Origin: Paenibacillus crassostreae
GTDB taxonomy: Bacteria; Bacillota; Bacilli; Paenibacillales; Paenibacillaceae
DNA length: 64,000 nt
NCBI RefSeq assembly: GCF_001857945.1
Contig: NZ_CP017770.1
Span: 3,658,001-3,722,000, forward strand
Reading direction: 5' to 3'
Both the position numbers and the translations under genes were made by a program. The notes beneath the pieces were generated by a model. It was not told the origin of the DNA, searched no databases, and saw only the letters and a list, made by a program, of their open reading frames with translations. Shown here in pieces: positions 1-7,748 of this stretch (position 1 is its first letter; each line of letters begins with the position of its first letter).

Positions 1-2
1 GA

Positions 3-3000
3 TTGATGATTAATCAATGGCTGTCCAATTCAATCGATGGATCACTTAATAATATATATTTACGACTACATGATGATGAGTTGGGAATTCAAGCCTATCC
101 CTTGCTCGGAGTCAACTCTCAGAGTCGTGTTCGTAAGTTAGATGATCGACTTGTATTTGAAGGTGAAGTAGCAGAGATTCGTTATCAAGTGATGTTCACA
201 CCGACGGATAAGGGCATATGGTTCTGGGATGTTAAAATCGAGGGGAATCATAACCAAATAGATTTGATATATGGACAAGATATCGGAATCGCTAATGAAG
301 GGGCTGTCCGCAGTAACGAGGCATATTTATCGCAATATATCGATCATACAGTATTTGATGACGAGCGTAATGGATACGTTGTATGTTGCAGACAGAATCA
401 GCCGCAAAGTGGAGTATTCCCCTATATCCAGCAGGGGTCTTTAACTAGAGCTACCTCCTTTTCAACAGACGGATTTCAATTCTACGGATTGTCATATAAA
501 GAAACGAATGTACCCGAATGTTTAACACAAGATACACTGGCAAATGAAATCTATCAGTATGAATTTGCGTATACAGCATTACAATCGGAATGCATTCAGC
601 TAGATGGAGAAGCTAGATTCGTATTCTACGGAATATGTAAGGAAGACCATCCTACCGCGATATCGACGCTAGAGTATAGCGAAGAAGTAGCACAGGCTCG
701 AAAGGCCGTTGAGAAATTAAATTTTGATGGAGGAGAACTCCTGAATCTGGTATCTCTTCTACCTTCTATAGGAGTTCCATTGCATACGGAAGTGTTGAAT
801 GAAGCGGAATTAAATCGTTTATTCCCTAACCGTCATCAAGAGGAAGTGGAAGGAAATGACTTACTTGCTTTTTTCACAGATGGTTATGAACATGTTGTAC
901 TAAAGGAAAAAGAGCTAAGAGTGGAACGTCCTCACGGACATATTCTAATGAGTGGTGACAATGTAAGTCTGAAGAATCCTGTGATGACGACAACCTCTTA
1001 TATGTACGGTATTTTTAATTCACAAGTTGTGGTAGGTAATACCAATTTCAATAAGATGACGACAAATGCAAGAAATGCGCTTAATGTGCCCAAAACATCG
1101 GGTCAGCGGATCTATGTAGAGATCGATGAAGCTTATCGACTATTAACGATGCCATCCGTATTCGAAATGGGTTTCAATTACGTACGTTGGTATTATAAAA
1201 CGAAAGATGATCTACTCATCATCACCAACTTTACGACAGTAGATACCCCAGAGGTGCGTTTGAATGTACGTTCAGAACAGGGTAAATCATATCGTTTCTT
1301 AGTGAGTAACCAAATTACGATGAATGTGAATGAATATGAAGTTCCTTATCACATACGTGATCATGGTGAATATCTATCCTTTCATGCAGACCCTGCATCG
1401 CTAAGTGCTGACATCTATCCAGCACTAGAGTATCGCATTCATTTGACAGGAAGTAGCATGAAGGTTTCTGATGAGCGTAAGTTTGTAAGTCATATCGCCC
1501 GAGGTGATGCTTCATTAACTGTGTTGGAGCTAGATGTGAGTAGCGAGTGGACAATGACTTTTCAAGGACTACTGAATGGTGGAGAAATGCCTTTAGTCGA
1601 GCGTAAAGCTGAAGAAGAAATAGAGCGTTATCGGGAATTTTTCCGTTCTGTGATGAATGGATTTCATTTATCAACAGGGACTGGCGATGAAAATGAACTA
1701 TTTAAGGTGAATGGATTGGCTTGGTGGTACACACATAATATGCTTGTCCATTACTCCGTACCGCATGGTCTAGAACAATACGGTGGAGCAGCATGGGGAA
1801 CACGGGATGTCTGCCAAGGACCTGTTGAATATTTCATGGCGACTCATAAATATGATCAAGTGCGTGCCACGTTATTAACTATTTTTTCTCATCAGTACGA
1901 AGATGATGGTAACTGGCCACAATGGTTTATGTTCGACAAATATACGAAGGTTCAACAGGAAGAGAGCCATGGCGACATCATTGTATGGCCGCTTAAGGTA
2001 CTAGGTGATTATCTGAATGTTACTCGTGATTACAGCATATTGGAAGAACATGTTCCCTATACAAGCAAACATAGCTTTGATATCACAACGGAGACAGCGA
2101 CAATATTAGAACATGCTTACAAGGAAATCGATTATATCAAGAATCATTTCCTACATGGTACGCACTTATCTTCGTATGGAGATGGTGATTGGGACGATAC
2201 TCTTCAACCCGCTAATGCTCAATTGAAGCAGTATATGGTCAGTAGTTGGACTGTAGCTCTTACCTATCAGACGTTGAATCAATTTGCTCAAGTGATGGAG
2301 GTTGTTGATCCAGTTTCAGCGGTAAGCTTACAAGGGCTGGCTGATGGAATCCAAAAGGATTTCAACCACTACATGCTGCAAACAGAAGTTATTCCCGGTT
2401 TCTTGTATATGGAGAGTCCTGAGCAGGTGAAATTGATGGTCCATCCAAGTGATACGGAGACGGGTATTCAATATCGATTGTTACCGATGACACGCAGTAT
2501 GATCAGTGAACTATTGTCACCTGAGCAAGCGGCAACACATTATGATATCATTCGTGAACAATTCGTTTGCCCCGATGGTGTGCGATTAATGAACCGTCCT
2601 GCACAATATGTTGGGGGAGTAAGCACACACTTTAAACGTGCTGAGCAAGCTGCAAACTTCGGACGTGAGATTGGACTGCAATATGTACATGCTCATATTC
2701 GTTATGTGGAGGCTATGGCTAAACTCGGCAAAGAAGATGATGTGTGGAGTGGGCTTGCGCGAATCAACCCTATTGGTATTAAAGATGTTATTCCCAATGC
2801 AGAATTACGTCAAAGTAACGCGTACTTCAGTAGCTCTGACGGCAAATTCAATACTCGTTATGAAGCACAAGAGAGATTTGATGAATTGCGTAGTGGCAAA
2901 GTGCCGGTGAAAGGTGGATGGAAAATATATTCTAGTGGACCGGGAATCTATATGAACCAATTGATCTCAAATGCATTAGGTATCCGCCAAGAGGCAGGCG

Positions 3001-3251
3001 ACTTGATTATTGATCCGGTGTTACCGCAAACGTTGGACGGTCTACGTTTCGATTTCGAGTATGCGGGAGCACAAGTGAAATTTGTGTATCATTTAATTAG
3101 TGGTGACGTTCATCGTGTCAGCGTAAATGGTCAAGATATTACGACGGAGACCACAATGAATCGTTACCGAGTTGGTGGATTACGGATCGCGCGGAAAGAG
3201 TTCGATCGTGTACGTTCAGAAAAATTGAACATTGTGGAAATCTTCATGTAA
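3..3251 (+). CDS. GH94-type glycoside phosphorylase, probable 1,2-beta-oligoglucan phosphorylase
   Basis: Large cytoplasmic carbohydrate-active enzyme of about 1080 residues. The N-terminal third is beta-rich. The C-terminal half has the GH94/GH36-like (alpha/alpha)6 barrel signatures: AWGTRD near residue 600 and GDWDD near 729-732, where the last Asp (about 732) aligns with the catalytic acid of GDWND in cellobiose phosphorylases. The HGDIIVWPL stretch lies between them. Ordinary cellobiose phosphorylases are about 800 residues; 1,2-beta-oligoglucan phosphorylases are about 1100, so that subfamily fits best on length. There is no signal peptide, which suits an enzyme releasing sugar phosphate inside the cell. 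Substrate is inferred, not shown. The first in-frame codons are TTG (3) and ATG (6) at the very edge, so the true N-terminus may lie outside the window. Confidence 0.75.
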   Translation: MMINQWLSNSIDGSLNNIYLRLHDDELGIQAYPLLGVNSQSRVRKLDDRLVFEGEVAEIRYQVMFTPTDKGIWFWDVKIEGNHNQIDLIYGQDIGIANEGAVRSNEAYLSQYIDHTVFDDERNGYVVCCRQNQPQSGVFPYIQQGSLTRATSFSTDGFQFYGLSYKETNVPECLTQDTLANEIYQYEFAYTALQSECIQLDGEARFVFYGICKEDHPTAISTLEYSEEVAQARKAVEKLNFDGGELLNLVSLLPSIGVPLHTEVLNEAELNRLFPNRHQEEVEGNDLLAFFTDGYEHVVLKEKELRVERPHGHILMSGDNVSLKNPVMTTTSYMYGIFNSQVVVGNTNFNKMTTNARNALNVPKTSGQRIYVEIDEAYRLLTMPSVFEMGFNYVRWYYKTKDDLLIITNFTTVDTPEVRLNVRSEQGKSYRFLVSNQITMNVNEYEVPYHIRDHGEYLSFHADPASLSADIYPALEYRIHLTGSSMKVSDERKFVSHIARGDASLTVLELDVSSEWTMTFQGLLNGGEMPLVERKAEEEIERYREFFRSVMNGFHLSTGTGDENELFKVNGLAWWYTHNMLVHYSVPHGLEQYGGAAWGTRDVCQGPVEYFMATHKYDQVRATLLTIFSHQYEDDGNWPQWFMFDKYTKVQQEESHGDIIVWPLKVLGDYLNVTRDYSILEEHVPYTSKHSFDITTETATILEHAYKEIDYIKNHFLHGTHLSSYGDGDWDDTLQPANAQLKQYMVSSWTVALTYQTLNQFAQVMEVVDPVSAVSLQGLADGIQKDFNHYMLQTEVIPGFLYMESPEQVKLMVHPSDTETGIQYRLLPMTRSMISELLSPEQAATHYDIIREQFVCPDGVRLMNRPAQYVGGVSTHFKRAEQAANFGREIGLQYVHAHIRYVEAMAKLGKEDDVWSGLARINPIGIKDVIPNAELRQSNAYFSSSDGKFNTRYEAQERFDELRSGKVPVKGGWKIYSSGPGIYMNQLISNALGIRQEAGDLIIDPVLPQTLDGLRFDFEYAGAQVKFVYHLISGDVHRVSVNGQDITTETTMNRYRVGGLRIARKEFDRVRSEKLNIVEIFM

Positions 3252-3275
3252 AGAGGGGAAGGAATCCCCTTTTAC
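3250..3275 (+). terminator. Rho-independent terminator of the GH94 gene
   Basis: AAGGGG/CCCCTTTT hairpin with a 7-nt loop directly at the stop codon, followed by T-rich sequence. Confidence 0.65.
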
Positions 3276-3297
3276 TTACATCCTAAGTGAGCTTATT

Positions 3298-3621
3298 TCA
3301 ATCGTATTCATTATTCTCGACTTCCGACTGTTGATCTTTGGGAAGTTGTTGAATGAGCTTAGCCTTTTTATTAGCCAACTGTGTTGATAAAACAGTTTGT
3401 AAGGATTGGATTTGTTTGATATCTTCGTTCAATTTATTTATTCGACTCATTTTACTGCTTAAATCGTGGGCGGATGTACTCAATTTCATATCTCTTTGTA
3501 ATTGATTTATTTTTGAAAGTGCTTTTTCTTCTTTTTTCTTTTCATTAATGATTGTGTTGTGGACTTCAGCTATTTCTTTATTTAAGTTACTTACAACAGT
3601 TTTAGTGAAACTAATTGGCAT
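3298..3621 (-). CDS. Small coiled-coil protein of unknown function
   Basis: 107 residues, rich in Lys, Glu, Gln and Leu, with heptad-like spacing through almost the whole chain (about residues 10-95). It has no signal peptide, membrane segment or Cys. The start is supported by TAGGAG nine bases upstream of the ATG. I do not recognise a family. It is monocistronic between a terminator and an intergenic gap, and a Fur-like box lies just upstream of its ribosome binding site, so iron-responsive expression is possible. A role as a small structural or adaptor protein would be speculation. Confidence 0.6.
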   Translation of the reverse strand: MPISFTKTVVSNLNKEIAEVHNTIINEKKKEEKALSKINQLQRDMKLSTSAHDLSSKMSRINKLNEDIKQIQSLQTVLSTQLANKKAKLIQQLPKDQQSEVENNEYD

Positions 3622-3640
3622 CTGGATAGCTCCTAATAGT

Positions 3641-3659
3641 AGTATTGATTATCATTATT
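3641..3659 (-). promoter_or_regulatory. Candidate Fur box upstream of the coiled-coil gene
   Basis: On the minus strand the sequence is AATAATGATAATCAATACT, matching the classical 19-bp Fur box GATAATGATAATCATTATC at 15 of 19 positions, including an uninterrupted ATAATGATAATCA core. It sits about 20-40 bp upstream of the start codon at 3621. The region is AT-rich, so chance cannot be excluded. Confidence 0.45.
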
Positions 3660-3824
3660 CTACTATAAATAAATGTGATTCACCAATTCCTAATGATCTC
3701 CCCTTATGGCAGCGAATGTTCTAGTTCATTTATTATGAACTTAGACATGGATGAATGGGGTGAATGAGAAATTTATATATCAAATTATCATGCAAGGGAT
3801 AAATTAATAGATTAGAAGAAATTG

Positions 3825-3863
3825 AAATGCACCCCTAGAATGATCCAGGGAGTGCATTTTTTT
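3825..3863. terminator. Hairpin terminator in the 3622-3936 gap
   Basis: Stem AATGCAC-CCCT / AGGG-A-GTGCATT with a 10-nt loop, followed on the plus strand by seven T. No plus-strand gene is visible upstream; on the minus strand it would lie downstream of the universal stress gene. The rest of the 315-bp gap holds the Fur-like box and part of a palindromic repeat. Confidence 0.5.
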
Positions 3864-3926
3864 GAAATATTTTAAAGTGTAAGTTTCACTTGATACTCTA
3901 TTTCTTATATTTCTCTGCTTGTGGTT
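3864..3926 (+). repeat. Interspersed palindromic repeat, copy A (diverged)
   Basis: Shares the core 'GTAAGTTTCACTT ... CTTATATTTC ... CTGCTTG' layout with copies at 19200, 60001 and 60149. The right-hand GGACGG hairpin is missing. It ends about 10 bp from the stop codon of the minus-strand uspA-like gene. Confidence 0.5.
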
Positions 3927-3936
3927 TTATTTATAT

Positions 3937-4374
3937 TTAGTTAGCTTGGCTAGGAACAACCATCACGGGACAATTCGCCCGATAAAGGACACCTTGACTT
4001 ACACTTCCGAGCACACTTCCAACGAAGACACTATGTCCACGTGAGCCCATGACGATACAACGGATATTACGCGTGTTAGCTTCTTTACAAATTTCATCTC
4101 GTGCATACCCGATGAGTAATACTGATTCGTAAGGAACGTTAGAATCAGTAAGAATCCGTTCACCTGATTCGACTGCTTCTTTATATTGTATATACTGATA
4201 TTCTTTCATATCTGATTCATTGAAGAAGAGTGTGGTATGTGGGGATGTGAAGCTAGGTTGCACATTGATTAATATAATCGATTCCTTATATTTATCTGCC
4301 ATGTCAATTGCAACCCGTAAAGCTTCTTGTGCACCTTCAGAGCCATCAAATGGAACAATAATATTCTGTCTCAT
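3937..4374 (-). CDS. Universal stress protein (UspA family)
   Basis: About 145 residues, the usual size of a single-domain Usp. It begins IIVPFDGSEGA, the beta1 strand with the conserved Asp. It carries the ATP-binding motif G-S-R-G-H-(9 residues)-G-S-V-S followed by CPVMVV at the C-terminus, so it is probably an ATP-binding subtype. Two ATGs are possible; the inner one (4374) is chosen because GGAGG lies eight bases upstream, against two bases for the outer one at 4380. A good cre-like site lies about 85 bp upstream. Usp proteins are cytoplasmic and act in stress survival; the specific role here is not evident. Confidence 0.85.
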   Translation of the reverse strand: MRQNIIVPFDGSEGAQEALRVAIDMADKYKESIILINVQPSFTSPHTTLFFNESDMKEYQYIQYKEAVESGERILTDSNVPYESVLLIGYARDEICKEANTRNIRCIVMGSRGHSVFVGSVLGSVSQGVLYRANCPVMVVPSQAN

Positions 4375-4458
4375 ATCCATTACCTCCCTGATTCGTTGTT
4401 GAAAGATATATGATTTATTGTTCTTTATATGTCTAGTATATCATTTTTGGCAATAAAT

Positions 4459-4472
4459 ATAAAGCGCTTACA
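4459..4472 (-). promoter_or_regulatory. Candidate cre (CcpA) site upstream of the universal stress gene
   Basis: Minus strand TGTAAGCGCTTTAT matches TGWAARCGYTWNCW at 13 of 14 positions and lies in the uspA promoter region. This suggests carbon catabolite control of the stress gene. Confidence 0.45.
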
Positions 4473-4589
4473 ATAATGTGCTATGGTAGCTTCGAATAAT
4501 AAAGTGAAATCTCTTAATTTTATTTTATAAGTTTTTTTTTTGATATGAACCCATAAATAGATAGAAACACAATCACTCCTTGAAGATTT

Positions 4590-4609
4590 TCATATGATGA
4601 TCTCATAAA
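4590..4609 (+). promoter_or_regulatory. Promoter-like module shared by the two crystallin genes
   Basis: The sequence TCATAT, a short variable stretch, then ATCTCATAAAGGAG recurs upstream of the paralogous crystallin gene near 54200. CATA-N3-TG resembles the sigma-K -10 consensus CATA-N3-TA, but this is tentative. Confidence 0.35.
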
Positions 4610-4621
4610 GGAGGTGGTAAT

Positions 4622-5038
4622 ATGAAAAAAGTGATACCCACTCAGTCGTCACGCTTACCGTTCCTAACCATATGGAGTGATGCAGATTTTTCTGGAAGAA
4701 GACTACGCTTTAGACGTAATTTAGGTGTTCGTAGTTTAGACGTTTTTAATTTTAATGATGTCTTATCTAGTTTTAGGTTTGAGGGTAGAAGTAGTAGCAC
4801 ATTGGTATTATTTGAAGATATTAATTATCAAGGGAACCGTCGTATCTTTAGAGGAACTATCGATGTGAGCTTTATCAGTAACTTTAATGACACTACTTCT
4901 TCTTTTATTATTTCTCGTAGTCGTTTATCTACTAGTGATATCAATCGAATTCAACGTCGCGGTAGTGCCCCCAATGACTTCGCAGAAGTTCTTGGCAACG
5001 GTACAACAAGAGTACGTAAACCAGTAGTTAAGAAGTAA
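4622..5038 (+). CDS. Beta/gamma-crystallin-fold protein (first paralogue)
   Basis: 138 residues containing two consecutive Greek-key motifs. The first (about residues 14-57) contains DADFSGRRLRF and NFNDVLSSF; the second (about 60-98) contains FEDINYQGNRRIF and FNDTTSSF. The Phe/Tyr-x-G corners and N/D-D-x-x-S-S calcium-site signatures are those of microbial beta/gamma-crystallins, which bind Ca2+. No signal peptide or membrane segment is visible; the protein is very Arg and Ser rich. GGAGG lies seven bases before the ATG and a strong hairpin terminator follows, so it is monocistronic. A paralogue is encoded at 53804-54187 with a related upstream module. Function in this organism is unknown; a spore or stress protein is a guess. 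Confidence 0.75.
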   Translation: MKKVIPTQSSRLPFLTIWSDADFSGRRLRFRRNLGVRSLDVFNFNDVLSSFRFEGRSSSTLVLFEDINYQGNRRIFRGTIDVSFISNFNDTTSSFIISRSRLSTSDINRIQRRGSAPNDFAEVLGNGTTRVRKPVVKK

Positions 5039-5055
5039 GAAATAAATTCATTACC

Positions 5056-5107
5056 GAAGAGACGGTTGCCGCCCATTGAACATGGATGGTAGCCGGATCT
5101 TTTTTTA
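5056..5107 (+). terminator. Terminator of the first crystallin gene
   Basis: Long hairpin pairing CGGTTGCC with GGTAGCCG (with G-U pairs) plus CCCAT/ATGG, followed by a run of seven T. Confidence 0.65.
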
Positions 5108-5116
5108 ATTTTATTT

Positions 5117-5132
5117 TGTGACTATTTTCACA
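5117..5132 (+). promoter_or_regulatory. Perfect Fnr/Crp-type box upstream of the PplA-like gene
   Basis: TGTGACTATTTTCACA is an exact TGTGA-N6-TCACA palindrome, the Bacillus Fnr consensus. Its centre (5124.5) is 29.5 bp upstream of a -10-like AATAAT (5154-5159), which places it near -41.5 of the inferred start, the class II activator position. Confidence 0.6.
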
Positions 5133-5197
5133 TAGTATTCAGGAAAAATGTGTAATAATACAGACTTACAGAACATTATTAATCAGGGGGATTTAAT

Positions 5198-6355
5198 ATG
5201 AAGAAAATGTTTATTAGCCTATTAGCAGCAGGAATGGTTATTTCGATGTTTGCGGGATGCTCCTCAAACAATTCGGATAATGAAGCAACGAATACTACAA
5301 CTCCGGAAGCAACTCCAACAGAGGCTGTAGCTACGGATAATGAAGCAACTGACACTGCAACAGCAGAAATAGGAATTACTAAAATGGGTCTAGGTCATAT
5401 AACTTCTATTGCGAGCTCAAGTGATATGAGCAAAGATGCGGATGGTAAAATGGTTCCAGCAAAAGGTCAAGTAGATACTGTTATGGTAGCAGCAGCATTT
5501 GATAAAGATGGAAAAGTTGTAAAAGTAACCATTGATAATGCACAAGTGAAAGTCAACTTTAAGGAAGATCTGCAAGTTGATGGTGATTTAACCGCTGAGA
5601 ATAAGACAAAGGTTGAACTCGCAGATGAATACGGCATGATTAAAGCTTCTTCCATTCAGAAGGAATGGTACCAACAAGCGGATGCACTAGGACAATGGAT
5701 GGTTGGTAAATCAATCGATGAAATTAAAGGAATGAAAACCAAAAAAGTAGATGAATCTCACCCTTCAGTACCAGATATTGCTGAACTTACATCTTCTGTA
5801 ACAATCACTGTACAAGATTATGTTGGTGCTCTAGAAGAAGCATACAACAATGCCATTGAAGTTGCAGCAGGTGCTGAGAAACTTGGTCTTGGACATAACA
5901 TCTCCATTGCTAGTTCCAAGGGGTTAGGAACAAAGGATGGTGCTGAAGTACTTCCAGTGGCACAAGTGGATACAGTTATGATTGCAACAACGTTTGACAA
6001 AGATGGTAAAGTAGTTGGAACGGTAATTGATAATGCTCAGACGAAAGTGAACTTTGACAACACAGGTAAAGTTACCTCTGATTTAAATGAACAACCAAAA
6101 ACGAAGGTTGAACTTGGTGATGAGTATGGTATGATCAAGGCTTCATCGATTCAAAAAGAATGGTATCAACAAGCAGAAGCATTAGCGGAATGGATGGCAG
6201 GTAAGTCAGTAGATGAGATCAAAGGTATGAAGACTAAAGCTGTGAATGAGTCGCATCCTTCAGTTCCAGATGTTGCTGAATTAACAGCTTCCGTAACCAT
6301 TACAGTACAAGATTATATCGCTGCATTGGAAGAATCTTCTGTTAACGCGAAATAA
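5198..6355 (+). CDS. Lipoprotein with two tandem FMN-acceptor-like domains, PplA-like
   Basis: 385 residues. It has a lipoprotein signal with lipobox FAGC and a Thr/Ala/Glu-rich linker (about 20-58). Two homologous domains of about 165 residues follow (about 60-215 and 225-385). Each contains AQVDTVM, DKDGKVV, DEYGMIKASSIQKEWYQQA and HPSVPD...LT.SVTITVQDY. The layout resembles Listeria PplA, a surface lipoprotein flavinylated at two sites and used in flavin-based extracellular electron transfer. The candidate acceptor sites are the Ser pairs 151/152 and 316/317 in KASS; the canonical D-x-x-S/T-G-A-T motif is not exact. An ApbE flavin transferase follows 115 bp downstream, and a perfect Fnr box lies upstream. 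SD AGGGGGA supports the start. Confidence 0.65.
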   Translation: MKKMFISLLAAGMVISMFAGCSSNNSDNEATNTTTPEATPTEAVATDNEATDTATAEIGITKMGLGHITSIASSSDMSKDADGKMVPAKGQVDTVMVAAAFDKDGKVVKVTIDNAQVKVNFKEDLQVDGDLTAENKTKVELADEYGMIKASSIQKEWYQQADALGQWMVGKSIDEIKGMKTKKVDESHPSVPDIAELTSSVTITVQDYVGALEEAYNNAIEVAAGAEKLGLGHNISIASSKGLGTKDGAEVLPVAQVDTVMIATTFDKDGKVVGTVIDNAQTKVNFDNTGKVTSDLNEQPKTKVELGDEYGMIKASSIQKEWYQQAEALAEWMAGKSVDEIKGMKTKAVNESHPSVPDVAELTASVTITVQDYIAALEESSVNAK

Positions 6356-6387
6356 TATATATTAATGTATTTGAATAGTAACAATCG

Positions 6388-6415
6388 AACTCTCCCTTTA
6401 TAAAGGGAGAGTTTT
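6388..6415 (+). terminator. Hairpin between the PplA-like gene and apbE
   Basis: Perfect AACTCTCCCTTTA/TAAAGGGAGAGTT palindrome followed by TTT. It could attenuate transcription into apbE, making the lipoprotein more abundant than its modifying enzyme. Confidence 0.6.
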
Positions 6416-6470
6416 GTCACAATAGGGTATTATTTAATTAGTTAAGTTTTTATGGAATGAAGGGGATCAC

Positions 6471-7574
6471 ATGTATAGATGGAGTAAGGTTGTAGCAATC
6501 GTAGTAACGTTGTCTCTTCTCTTGTTAGGTTGTCAATCTGGAGGGAATAATACTGCTATCCATTATGAAAAGTATAGTGGCAGTTTCTATGATAGTTTTA
6601 ATACGCTAACGCAGTTCGTTGCTTATACTAAGAGCGAAGAAGAATTTCAACAATACTATGATCAAGCGCATGAACGTTTCATAGAGTTGCACCAATTCTA
6701 TGATATTTATAATGATTATGAGGGTATAAATAATATAAAGACAATTAATGATCATGCAGGAATTGAACCTGTCAAAGTAGATAGAGCCATTATTGATCTA
6801 ATTCTGTTCTCGAAGAAATGGGCTGAGCAAATTGGTTCAGATACGAATATCGCTATGGGTTCCGTTCTTCAGATTTGGCATGATTATCGTGAAGCGGGTA
6901 TCGATGATCCAATGAATGCGATGTTACCTCCGATAGAAAAACTCATGATGGCGGCAGAACATATAGATCTTGATCAAGTCATCGTAGATACTGATAATAA
7001 TACTGTGTATTTGGCTGATCAACAGATGAGTCTTAATGTTGGAGCCGTTGCCAAGGGATATGCTACAGAAATTGTAGCCAATGAATTAATGGCTGAGGGA
7101 TTATTATCTGGGATGATCAGTGCTGGCGGTAATGTTCGTGCTATCCACAAACCTCTTGATAATGTCCGTGAGCGATGGGGAGTAGGATTACAGAATCCGG
7201 ATAAGTTTATCGCAGTGGAAGAAGATAATCTATTGGATACCATTTTTGTTGATAATGCTTCTGTCGTTAGTAGTGGGGATTATCAAAGATATTACGTTGT
7301 GGATGGGGAGACTGTCCATCATTTGATCGACCCCAAGACGTTGATGCCCGGACAATATTATCGCGCTGTAACGATTGTGACGGAAGATTCAGGCGTAGCA
7401 GATTTCTTGTCGACAGCTACATTTCTCTTGCCATTTGAGGAGAGTAAGGCACTCATAGAAAGTCTAGAAGATGTAGAAGCGGTCTGGGTGATGCCAGACG
7501 GAACAGTTAAAGCGACCGATGGAATGGAAAAGATAATGAAAAGTCATGGTGCCACAGGAGCTAAATCAGAATAA
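6471..7574 (+). CDS. apbE: ApbE family FAD:protein FMN transferase lipoprotein
   Basis: 367 residues. The signal peptide ends in lipobox LLGC, so the enzyme is anchored outside the membrane. Family motifs are present in order: the N-terminal FNT region, NVGAVAKGYATE (about 188), SAGGNVRA (about 217) and HLIDPKT (about 285), with a metal-binding C-terminal stretch. ApbE moves FMN from FAD onto Thr or Ser of acceptor proteins. The neighbouring duplicated lipoprotein is the obvious acceptor, as in the Listeria pplA-apbE pair. SD AAGGGGA lies five bases before the ATG. It is probably co-transcribed with the upstream gene by read-through of a hairpin. Confidence 0.85.
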   Translation: MYRWSKVVAIVVTLSLLLLGCQSGGNNTAIHYEKYSGSFYDSFNTLTQFVAYTKSEEEFQQYYDQAHERFIELHQFYDIYNDYEGINNIKTINDHAGIEPVKVDRAIIDLILFSKKWAEQIGSDTNIAMGSVLQIWHDYREAGIDDPMNAMLPPIEKLMMAAEHIDLDQVIVDTDNNTVYLADQQMSLNVGAVAKGYATEIVANELMAEGLLSGMISAGGNVRAIHKPLDNVRERWGVGLQNPDKFIAVEEDNLLDTIFVDNASVVSSGDYQRYYVVDGETVHHLIDPKTLMPGQYYRAVTIVTEDSGVADFLSTATFLLPFEESKALIESLEDVEAVWVMPDGTVKATDGMEKIMKSHGATGAKSE

Positions 7575-7748
7575 ATGATGGATGGATTTGTTTAGAGTAT
7601 AAAGTATAGCGCAATAATAGCAACAGATGAGGTATAATGGAGAGTAGTGGAAATTGTTGATTGGAATATATCTTCGAATACCAACAAGATTGAGAATAGA
7701 AGGGAATTGGATCGTTTGAATAATGAAGAATTGAATAATGAAGAGGTA

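Noticed and set aside
1315..1674. 119-codon minus-strand frame inside the GH94 gene
   Set aside because: It is a shadow of the strongly supported plus-strand gene, with no SD or recognisable product. The same applies to the frames inside the amylopullulanase and Gfo/Idh genes.
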